A stretch of 21,397 nucleotides of DNA, taken from assembly GCA_003194525.1 (NCBI GenBank), contig NBIV01000755.1, positions 1 through 21,397 on the forward strand, given 5' to 3'. Every line of letters begins with the position of its first letter. The first letter of the stretch is position 1. Below, in pieces: positions 8,814 through 16,417 of the stretch. The notes under the pieces were generated by a model that saw nothing but the letters and a program-made list of their open reading frames with translations, made no database searches and was not told the DNA's origin. This DNA is from Gracilariopsis chorda. Taxonomy: Eukaryota > Rhodophyta > Florideophyceae > Gracilariales > Gracilariaceae. The position numbers were made by a program, and so were the translations under genes.

Positions 8814-9847
8814 TTACAACTCTCCGAAGCACGGTCGACACACCGCCTTCCGACACTTGCGATACGTATGCAGGTTCGCACAGAAGATATTTTCCGACTT
8901 CTGAGTGCGGGCGCAGACGCGACAGAAGCGCGACGGACCGCGCAGCAACGGAGAGAGAGGAGGTGAGCGTGGCTTCTTTCTTAACGGTGGAGTTAGTGGA
9001 ATTGGCAGCGATGGTTGAGGCGCCAGATGCACTTGTAGGAGCGTTGGTGGCGCCTGAAGCGGTGCTTGAGATGGGGGGGCTAGTGGCACGGCGGCAGTCA
9101 GCGGTGACGGCGATGTGGTGCTGAGATAGGCGGTGGCGTGCAGGTGCGGAGTAGGCGGTGTGGTAGGAGGGGCATGCGAGAGTGCTCGCTCACAGCGACG
9201 AGACGTGATCGCCTCGAGTTCGGCCACAATATCCTCGTGCTGCGAAGACGGCTGCTTCTGGGGCGGCGAGGGCAAGAAAAAGTCCGGAAAAAAGCCATGC
9301 TCAGGCGCCCGAAGCGGTGTTTGAGGTGGGGGGTCGGGTGGCGCGGCGGCAGTTAGCGGTGACGGCGATGTGCGGCTGAGATGCGCAGTGGCGTGCAGGT
9401 GCGGAGTAGGCGGTGGGGGAGGAGGGGCAGGCGTACGGCAACGACACGCGATCCACACGATTGCGGCCACAGAATCTTTGTCCCGCGAAGGCGGCTGCCT
9501 TTCGGACGGCAGAGGGAAGAGAGAGGATACAGAAACGTCCTGCTCACGCACGAGGGCGAGGTCAGCCTCCGTGAACACAAGCCAAGGCAACCAAGCTTGC
9601 GTGGGCGGCATATCTAGAGGAAGAGTGTTGTCGGCGATGTGGGTGACGTTTAAGGCGGCGGGGCGGAATGGGACGGTGGAGTTGGCGGAGAGCGCGTGGG
9701 TGTGAGAGTGGGGAGGGGTATGGGGAGCGATGTGGAGAGTTTCGGGCGGACGTCAAGCTGGCGACGAGCGTGCTTTAAGAAGGCAGTGCGAACGAGCGCG
9801 CGCCCGGTGCATTCAAGCCTCGTCTGGTGATCTAGCCCTCGTATCAT
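8814..9847 (-). pseudogene. Proline-rich protein ending in a cysteine-rich zinc-binding motif
   Basis: One frame is open from about 9759 to a TAA at 8816-8814 (roughly 315 codons). Upstream, another frame carries RTAFLKHARRQLDV (about 9795-9754), so a shift near 9755 probably split the N-terminus. In order: TLHIAPHTPPHSHTHALSAN, then LPLDMPPTQAWLPWLVFTEA, then two in-frame copies of an 85-codon Pro/Ala/Thr-rich unit, then a basic Pro/Leu region, then a final cysteine motif FCRVCARTQKSENIFC with C-x4-C-x2-CFGEL. Two CxxC-type pairs ending in CF resemble the C-terminal zinc-binding domain of piggyBac-type transposases (DDE_Tnp_1_7), where the last pair is followed by F and an aromatic-His. Here the protein ends just before that point, and no DDE catalytic domain is present. 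It could instead be a lineage-specific zinc-finger protein. Confidence 0.45.
9050..9525. repeat. Imperfect 255-bp in-frame tandem duplication
   Basis: The sequence from 9050 (GCGCCTGAAGCGGTGCTTGAG) is matched from 9305 (GCGCCCGAAGCGGTGTTTGAG), an offset of 255 bases or 85 codons. Similarity runs about 220-240 bases with substitutions and some small indels. It duplicates the Pro-rich unit containing HLHATA(H/Y)LS-TSPSPLTAA in the minus-strand protein, and is much older than the 26-bp duplication at 3877. Confidence 0.88.
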
Positions 9848-10510
9848 ATCATCTGTTTTTCGAGTTTTACAGCATCATGAATCCAGGCCATGCAGCGTGG
9901 AGCTCTCTGAGAAAGAGTCACTCTCGGCCCAGTGGTAGTTCTGGTTTGACAGTGTCACTCTCATCCTGAGATTGTATTTGTCAGAAAAACTCGAGATCTT
10001 CCGCTGCCAAGGTCTGGCTCCACGACGCCCGTTCTTTCACTTCTGGACTAGAATAGCACCTCGACGCACGCAGATTTCAATCTTTTCATCACCAATGCCA
10101 AGCGTTTTGCAGAAAGCCCTGTACTCAGAAATGCCGCTGCGTTCATTCGGATTGTGCTTTGCTATTATTTCTAGAACGGGCAGGCTCGTGGTGGAAGTGA
10201 ACGGCAGCCCTGAGGGCTGCTGTTCGCTTCTTGTCACGCAAACGATACATCCTCAAACGCGTCAGATTTGTGCCCTAATTTCCTGTTGACTGCCACCCAC
10301 TTGTTCTCCGCTAAGCCATGCCAAGTGTTGATCAGTAAGGTCACCCAATCCTTCACTATGCCCCCGTTGCTTAGGGCCAAATGAAAAGTCTTGCGATTAT
10401 TCGTGTGCTCTTCTTCCGCCGAGCAGGAAAGAATTCCAAATTCATTAGTTTACTTGTTGTTCCCGAAAGCTCTTATGCCACAGTAGGTGCGTAGAACCCG
10501 GAGACCACTC
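9848..10510. other. No recognised gene; short frames and a hairpin
   Basis: A minus-strand frame (10037-10237, 66 codons, containing EYRAFCKTLGIGDEKIEICV) and a plus-strand frame (9972-10289, 105 codons) overlap. The minus-strand one is more protein-like and stays open upstream of the 8814-9847 gene in fragments to about 9890, so it may be a decayed 5' exon or another gene fragment. Nothing is recognised. From 10300 to 10510 the plus strand may hold the eroded upstream part of the integrase fragment, but I could not align it. Confidence 0.35.
10199..10225. other. 12-bp stem hairpin, TGA loop
   Basis: GAACGGCAGCCC, loop TGA, GGGCTGCTGTTC: twelve pairs with one G-T position, which would be a wobble pair in RNA. 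It is GC-rich and stable, with no T-run or known element next to it. Confidence 0.85.
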
Positions 10511-10665
10511 TTTTGGTATAGACTGCCGCCTTATCTCCACACGGACAATGGTTCCCAATTCATCTCGAAGTTTGCCATCACTTCTGCTGAGTCTCAGGAC
10601 TGAAACATTTCTTCACCACCACCTACCACCCCCTGACCGATTGGCATACGAAATGGTTCAACAGC
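10511..10665 (+). pseudogene. Ty3/gypsy retrotransposon integrase core fragment
   Basis: The plus strand reads WYRLPPYLHTDNGSQFISKF, then after a one-base shift near 10597 LKHFFTTTYHPLTDWHTKWF. HTDNGSQF carries the second catalytic Asp of the DDE integrase core (rve). TTTYHP-TD----WFN is the conserved stretch leading to the catalytic Glu, where active enzymes usually read HPQTDGQTER; the Glu position is no longer recognisable. Integrase inserts retrotransposon cDNA into chromosomes. The first catalytic Asp region, reverse transcriptase, RNase H and LTRs are not visible. The fragment ends directly against rhomboid-like sequence. Confidence 0.85.
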
Positions 10666-10689
10666 TGCAGCTGTCAATATACACGGGTG

Positions 10690-10920
10690 CAACGCACCGT
10701 TTCTTTTGCTGCTATCCGCGCCCGTCAAAAACAGCTGTTGGACCCACGTGCGCGAAAAGGACTTCAGTCTTTGGCTTAAATCGTGATCATGAACTTTGGA
10801 ACGGGTCTGTCTCCGGGCTCAAGAATAGAGCACTTCGGGCACCTCGATGGTTTCCTCGGTGGAATTGCGTATTCTGATCTTCTTGGTCCAAGGTTAGTCG
10901 CTAGGAGATTGCGATCAGGG
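10690..10920 (+). pseudogene. Rhomboid-family intramembrane protease, C-terminal fragment
   Basis: The plus-strand frame reads LLDPRARKGLQSLA, a TAA, then IVIMNFGTGLSPGSRIEHFG and HLDGFLGGIAYSDLLGPRLV. This matches the end of rhomboid serine proteases of the plant/plastid and cyanobacterial type: a loop with a (N/H)xLLGPR-like segment, a transmembrane helix with IxxNF-xG, and the last helix with the catalytic His in GHLGG, here GHLDG (His codon at 10840-10842), ending in LLGPRL. The catalytic Ser region (GxSG) lies upstream in the family and is missing. The frame runs on to 11088 without recognisable similarity. Rhomboids cleave membrane proteins within the bilayer; this fragment cannot. Confidence 0.78.
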
Positions 10921-11152
10921 CGCACCAAATTCGTGATGAGCCTGTTATGTCTTTTTTCATACGCGATGCAACAAGTCGAATTTATCTTATCCGCGGGTTG
11001 CTACAGAGGGACTGAGTTTGTTCTACGTTGTATTTTGTCAAAAGTGCGAAGCAAGGCATTATCCGTGGAAGGCGCTGTTATCGGATGAATCTTTAAAAGA
11101 GCTACAGATGTTTGAAGCGAGGAGATAGCTATACGGGTCCTGTGTGGTGCGA

Positions 11153-12165
11153 CTAGGCCAGCAGCGTCAGCGCAACTTCTAGCGAAACTACCCTTGATTC
11201 ATCAATTCCTACACTTGATGCTCTGATGACGAGCGTTGTGATATTTTCGTCCACTGCAATCACCATTACGTCGGCTCTACTGGCTAGCCTCACCACTGCA
11301 GGGCTACCAAAGGCATTTGTCGTTATGAAGAGGACGTCAACATTCGCAGCCGTAGTAACTGAAGAATCTACGTCCGTCCGATTGTTGGTAACCAGATGAG
11401 GTGCTCGAGAAAGCTCAACAAGCACGCTGGACAAAACTGTATAGTCAAGCTCTTCCGCTGTTGACTTTGGTGAAACGCTGTCATCTGCTGGCAGCGGTTG
11501 AAGTGGTGGAGAATGCGCACATGTTAGGCGGAACTCTCGAGTGACAAGATGGCTGATCACTGCTTCTGCACCAGAATTCGCATCAACTGCGTTTCCAGAT
11601 CGGTAGTTTGCGAGTTGTACATGATCTTCCTCAGAAAATTGGGAAACAACTGCTTAGCCTGACAGCTATGCTTTTCAAGGTGCTGGACTGAAAGCAACAA
11701 AGCCGCTGGGTCAGCGGTAGGCCCCCATGATGAAGCGCCTCCCTTCGATGACGCTATTTTGACAAATAATTGTCAAAATACGTTGTCGTGCGGTGCGTGA
11801 TATCCAAGCGTAATGTAGCACGAGCAGCATCTGTGGTGTATCTATGGCGAAGGATGGTCTCTTCGGGCCTGCCTGAATCAAGTACTATTCTGAGACGATT
11901 TGATGTAGATGAAACTGGGGCTGGGACCCATTTCAATACAAGCAAATCGATCAAGAGCGTATCCTTCCACGTATAACGCATTGGAGATTGGCCAATACAT
12001 TAGTGCGCCTTTCAGAACATCCGAGTGAATAATGAGCGTGTCAGTGACGCGTAGGGGAAGTCTTGCAGCCGGAAGTGAATCGCTAGCGTACCCGCCGATG
12101 GCACCCCCAACACCTGTGGGGACTATGAGCACTGTTGTATGCTGCGAACACACAACCAGTGCATC
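11153..12165 (-). pseudogene. DUF3326 family protein, near full length, frameshifted
   Basis: Three minus-strand frames together cover a DUF3326 protein, a conserved family of unknown function that I recall from cyanobacteria and algae. N-terminal part (about 12165-11900): TTVLIVPTGVGGAIGGYASD, LKGALMYWPISNALYVEGYA, LDRFACIEMGP. After a shift near 11900: NRLRIVLDSG and RYTTDAARATLRLDITHRTT, ending in a stop near 11754. A third stretch reads SKGGASSWGPTADPAALLLS (about 11745-11690). From about 11585 to a TAG at 11155-11153: SGAEAVISHLVTREFRLTCA, ELDYTVLSSVLVELSRAPHL, NVDVLFITTNAFGSPAVVRL and VIAVDENITTLVIRA. The order and spacing suit the family's length of about 340 residues. At least two shifts and one stop break it. 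An inverted repeat sits at the 11754 break. Confidence 0.8.
11755..11780. other. 10-bp inverted repeat at a break in the DUF3326 pseudogene
   Basis: TATTTTGACA, spacer AATAAT, TGTCAAAATA: perfect 10-base arms. It lies exactly where the DUF3326 frame stops, so it may be a small insertion or a footprint that disrupted the gene. There is no further similarity to suggest an element. Confidence 0.85.
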
Positions 12166-13967
12166 TCGACTTCGGACAGAGAGGTGACGCGGGTACTGCT
12201 ACAACGCTTGAACTTTTGTGGCTCGCTTGAACTGTGAGTTTGCAAAGCCCAGGAATGTGAGAAAAGCACACGAGTGAGGTAGGCTGGGGATTCTCTGGGA
12301 GCACATCTCGATAACGCTGGATTCTGTGAAGGGCACGTCAGTCTAGTGGGGCCAGGGAGCAGAAGTGCAGCCGCCGGTACTTCTGAACACGCTTTTCAAG
12401 ACTTTCGCTGTTTGAAACGCGACGTAGACAGTGCCTACTTTCATACTCTATCTGTATCTTGTTTCTTCTGCATGTGTTCTGGTTCAGTGATAGAATTAAG
12501 GTTGATAGAATGTATTCTATTGACACTCTTTTGTCTTGAAACATGAGAAAGCTCTTTTACCCTGCTGCTAAAGGTTATTGTTCTCGTACAAGCGTTAATC
12601 GTAAGAAAACGGATCTTCTCCTCCAACTGGAGGTATGAAACTCCTCAACTTTTGCACCTTTTTCCCTACCTTCCAGCTAGGGATATCCGCCATTACGTTT
12701 GCTTCCCACGTGCTGTATTGTTCTGTCTACAAATAGAAGAACACATCAAGGAAGGGACGAACAGGATACGAATTGCGAGCTCCTTAGGCGTCTTTGCTCT
12801 GATTTCATGAGGCGGTAGGAGCATATAAATCAGGGATTGACACTTACCTTTGCTACAAGACGAGCTTCATCCCTAGCTTGTAAAAATGGAATGATCGCTA
12901 AAAAGAATGTTCTTTTTCTCTTGTTGCAAATAAATCCCTACCAAAGAAAATTGAACATGAATAGAGAGTGGGGTTGGTCAAGTCAGGGTCAGATTGATTG
13001 AGACATGTGGAGGTTATTGGACGGATGAAATCACACATCTTCGCTTAAATTTAAAAGTACTAATGCAAGTAGAAGCTGTATGACATGACCAGCGCGGTTC
13101 CGAACAAGAGTGGGCCGGCAGCAGGCCCGATTGAGCGGGGAACATTTCTGGCAATGTTGATAGGAGCGTGTCCGCCGTTGGGAGCCACCTCCTGTTGTAC
13201 GGCTCAATGCGGCAGTGGTCTGTGCCGTGCCTCGATTGCCGTCAGCATGGACTTGCGCACGCAGAAGATGGAGTACACCCGACACAGGCGTAGGATTTAA
13301 TCACGGGAGGGATTTAATGAAAATAGCGCTTCGGTGAGCGGCTCAGATGGAAAGCGATCGCGGAGGCATGCGCATTTCTCTACCTGCTTGCAGTACCAGG
13401 ACCACCTGTAGAATACGATAATCTAGATGATAGCAGTCATCCGAGACCCCAAACAAAGCAGAAACCTAAAACTGTGACGACGATAGGAGCAGTCCATCAT
13501 CATCATAATCATGTTTACATAGCCGTCTAGCTTCTGCACTGGGTGACACCTTTATCTCTGCTGCCCCATTCGAGAAGAAATCTATCCTTTTGGTGCATAA
13601 CGGCGGAAACGTTTCAACAAATCGCATGAGTATCGTGAAAAATGTAAGGTACCATTGATATCGATGTTTCCATGAGAGCAACGAGAGCACTTCAGTGGTC
13701 GTTTCGTTTCGAAACTTTCCAGGCGACTAGAGCATCATGGTGTGGTCGCCTCGACAAATCGGTCCCTACACGTAGTTGAGAAACGCCGCCGGCGGCGTCA
13801 TGAGAAGGAGCTAGCAATTCACGGGTAGATGTGTAGAATTCTACACCCCTGTCTCGTAGGTTTTTTTGTCTTTTTTTTTTAATTGAATCATTGCAACTGT
13901 TGTGCAGTGCAATAGCACTGGAGATATGACAGTGAGGCTACAGCCGCAGGGTTGATCCGCGGTTGAT
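12166..13967. other. 1.8 kb without a recognisable gene
   Basis: Only short frames occur: 12346-12546 plus (66 codons), 13031-13285 minus (84 codons), 13085-13300 plus (71 codons, overlapping the former) and 13466-13690 minus (74 codons). None has a motif I can place. A plus-strand stretch near 12700-12810 reads IEEHIKEGTNRIRIASSLGV, which is protein-like but unassigned. The region is AT-richer than 5600-9800, contains a duplicated GGATTTAAT (about 13292 and 13310), two strong palindromes (13783, 13831) and a T-rich tract (13861-13880). It may be intergenic DNA or gene fragments too decayed to see. Confidence 0.45.
13783..13846. other. Two perfect 16-bp palindromes 32 bp apart, followed by poly-T
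   Basis: ACGCCGCCGGCGGCGT (13783-13798) and GTGTAGAATTCTACAC (13831-13846) are each perfect palindromes. A tract of seven T, GTC, then ten T follows at 13861-13880. Either palindrome could be a dimeric protein-binding site or form a cruciform, and the T-tract could be an A-tail remnant on the other strand. No adjacent gene is recognised. Confidence 0.85.
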
Positions 13968-14276
13968 GTGAACAGACGTTCAGATCTTGCTAAGTTCCAA
14001 AAGTTTGAACCTGCAATTGTTGCGGCACTTCCTCGTTGCTTTTGTGAGCACTTTCTTGCGAAGCTGGAGGTTATTGTTATGTCCCTAGCATCCTGTAGGG
14101 GCCCTTTTCCGTACAGCGTAAGAGTTCCTCATACTGCAAGTAGTTGTAGAAGAGAGGAGTGCACGAGCACAAGCTCAACAAACTTAACTTTACGACATAG
14201 CTTGAGGTCCAACCACCTCGCGCTCGTGGTTACCGCCGAATCCTACTACTCAATTTATTCTACCCGTAGAGCATAA
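13968..14276 (+). CDS. Unrecognised frame, possibly a transposase remnant
   Basis: A 102-codon open frame whose start would be a GTG, beginning after a stop. It includes RRSDLAKFQKFEPAIVAALP and then RCFCEHFLAKLE. The first part faintly recalls domains of large cut-and-paste transposases that read P-IV--LP before a FPA-L-hRsG stretch, but the rest is Ser/Arg/Thr-rich without motifs. No ATG start is available at the upstream end. Treat it as a possible exon or remnant only. Confidence 0.15.
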   Translation: MNRRSDLAKFQKFEPAIVAALPRCFCEHFLAKLEVIVMSLASCRGPFPYSVRVPHTASSCRREECTSTSSTNLTLRHSLRSNHLALVVTAESYYSIYSTRRA

Positions 14277-14388
14277 AGCGGTTGCCAGCCGATAGGGAAG
14301 CAAAGATGAGAATTCTGGGAAGAGCAATACTTCGCGTGGTGCAATCGGCATCCATTGATAACCTAAGAACACATCTTTCGCCCCAATT

Positions 14389-15640
14389 ATGTCAAATAAG
14401 AGAGATAGCACAGGTTTAAACGGGGCCAATCCCCATGTTGTTTCGAAGAAACCAAGGCTTGCAGATAAGGACTCGAGCAATGATGTTCACATATGTGAAG
14501 AACAAGAGCCAGCATTGGTGTCTTCAAAACTTCCCTCTACTAATTCAATGCCACGTTGTATAACATCTCGTGTGGAATCGACGGGAACAACAGGATCGTC
14601 TGTTCTGCCCGACAAGCTTGGGCAATCTCCGCCAATGCTAAAAACATCATGTAAGCATGGCATTTTCCTTCCCGGAGACTGCAAAAAAGAATACAACATT
14701 TCTGAGCTTAAGATGCCAGAGAAACTAGCGAAGCAGTATTCCCTTTCACTGATTTCATTTGAGCGGGAAATTGTAAAAGGGGTAGAGCGGAACGAGAGCA
14801 TTCTGGTTGCAGCACACACGAACGTATTGAAGGCAGCGATAACGGAATACGATGGCACGAAGAGACAACCAAAGGGTAAGGTATACGTCGCCAATCAAAG
14901 CCCTCAGCAATCAAAAATATCGAGAACTTGAAGCAGAATTTAGTGATGTTAGATTGATGACCGGGGATGCAACGATAACAAGAATACCTCTTGTCTTGCA
15001 ATGACTACCAAAACTCTCAGAAGCATGCTCTACAGAGTAATTTAAGTTTTACGTGAGGTCTCTTGAGTTATTTTTGATGCAGTTCACTATATGCGGGACA
15101 AAAAAGAGGGGTCATGTGGGAGGAATCAATCATCCTTGTTCCGCAAACTGTCAGATTTGTACTCCTGAGCGCTACGATTCCAAACGCACGTGAATACTCG
15201 GAATAGATTGGCCATTTGAATATCAAACGAACATAGCGCGAGCATCTCAAAATGCAGTAGCATCTCTGCACGACGAGGATCAGGATTTGCTCCAGACAAC
15301 ACCCATTTTTCAACTGCTGGATCTCGGAATTGACATCCATCATTCAGGACCCCTTCCCGTTGTAAATGAGGTTCTTGAAATCTATTTCAGTAAGGGCTAT
15401 TGAAATGTCTTTTCGCGACAGAGACTTTTGAGATGGGACTAAACGTGCCAGCCAAAACAGTGCTGTTTACCAGTATCAGGCCGCTTGACGGGTTACAGTT
15501 CAGAAAGCCTGCCGGAGGCGAATACATGCAAATGAGTGGCCGGGTCGATCGTCGAGGTATTGATAAAGAGGAATCAGCAGTGCATTGTCCAAGGTTGGAA
15601 GAAGAGACCATTGCCGAAGTGGTAGTGTACAGGTGAGGTG
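14389..15640 (+). pseudogene. Mtr4/Ski2-like exosome RNA helicase, decayed
   Basis: The ATG at 14389 starts MSNKRDSTGLNGANPHVVSK with a basic KKPRL, as in nuclear helicases. Then SCKHGIFLPGD and RNESILVAAHT match the Mtr4 approach to motif I, but the Walker A S-A-G-K-T is degraded to N-V-L-K-A. After a one-base shift come [20 protein letters not shown] (14882 on) and [10 protein letters not shown]. Motif II DExH reads DAVH (15076-15087) just after a TGA where Trp is expected. [12 protein letters not shown] (about 15159-15194) is motif III. A large internal deletion follows, then [30 protein letters not shown] and [14 protein letters not shown] (motif VI, normally SGRAGRRG). Arch, stalk and C-terminal helical domains are missing. 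Intact Mtr4 unwinds RNA for the nuclear exosome; this copy has lost ATPase residues and cannot. Confidence 0.92.
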
Positions 15641-15850
15641 CAAGCCGGGCAGCAAAGCTATCATTGACATTGTTGAGGACAATGGATCGTGTCCCATACG
15701 CTGTGACGCTACCCAAACGTGTAATACATGCAAACATGCGTCGCTGCCTGTAATATATTGTTTCGAGAAAATGAATTTACGTGCACCTTTTTTCGCTGAA
15801 CTAATGATTATGTATAGCGCTTTATATCCAGCAATAGAGATTGTTCCTGT
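15641..15850. other. Junction between helicase and RRM fragments
   Basis: About 210 bases between the last recognisable helicase motif and the first recognisable RRM sequence. A plus-strand frame (15585-15854, 89 codons) with a CPIRC...CNTCKH cysteine stretch crosses it. It may hold decayed pieces of either neighbour, but I could not align it. Confidence 0.35.
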
Positions 15851-16417
15851 TTGAAGTGCGTGACCAACTGTCGCGTGACCATCCCATTCCAAAGATTTCA
15901 TCAATTCGGTAGGGCCACTGCGGCCAATGAGCTTGTTGCCGGGCGAGTCGCCGCAGAATTTCACGACTTATACGGCCGAGTGTTCGAGGCAAAGATAGTT
16001 GTGCCGCATTCGGAATGGGTGCCTCCGTCATGTAGCAATGCCTGGCGTGCCACAAAGAAATTATTCATCGTAGTTTACCCACCACATGTCGCGAAGCAGA
16101 CGTTTCGATCTGCATGCCCACTTTACTCGCTTCGGTGATATCGCAGAATGTCAGGTCATGTACGACCATCAGACTGATAACTGGAGGGGTTTGGCTTTGT
16201 CACGTTTACATCCGAACTAACATTCCACAAAGTGGTGGATGTAGACCACGAAATCATGCATAAACACGTCAACGTAAAGCGTGCGGAGCCGAAACAAGCG
16301 CTTGACGCACGTCTTGGACGCGAGACAGCAGCTGCTCTACTGCCCTTTTCTTCTACTCATTCATCCACCTCTTCATTACATGTATCCTCTCAAAAGCAAC
16401 AGAGTCATATGTCATGA
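15851..16417 (+). pseudogene. Tandem-RRM RNA-binding protein (hnRNP/Musashi/DAZAP1-like), frameshifted
   Basis: The plus strand shows the end of a first RRM (RVAAEFHDLYGRVFEAKIVV, about 15940-16005), a linker, then a second RRM split over three frames. RNP2 is ATKKLFIVVYPPHVAKQTF (16049 on), with VV where the family has GG. After a shift near 16110 comes AHFTRFGDIAECQVMYDHQT, and after a second shift near 16185 RNP1 reads GFGFVTFTSE (16187-16216), followed by DHEIMHKHVNVKRAEPKQ and a Ser-rich tail ending at a TGA at 16417. RRM proteins of this type bind mRNA through aromatic residues in RNP1 and RNP2. The first half of RRM1 is too decayed to place. The fragment follows the helicase remnant on the same strand, although the two genes are unrelated. 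Confidence 0.85.

Noticed and set aside
9133..9705. Plus-strand Arg/Gly-rich ORFs over the proline-rich gene
   Set aside because: They are antisense shadows of a GC-rich, repeat-containing minus-strand frame that ends in an ordered cysteine motif.
15585..15854. C-x3-C and C-x2-C cysteine stretch as a zinc finger
   Set aside because: It is a single isolated stretch in the decayed junction between two pseudogenes, with no flanking conserved residues.
15851..16138. Helicase C-terminal domain reading of this ORF
   Set aside because: At first I compared GRVAAEF with the Mtr4 C-terminal GRVACEI, but the following VFEAKIVV, the KKLFI start of RNP2 and the downstream GFGFVTF fit a tandem-RRM protein much better.
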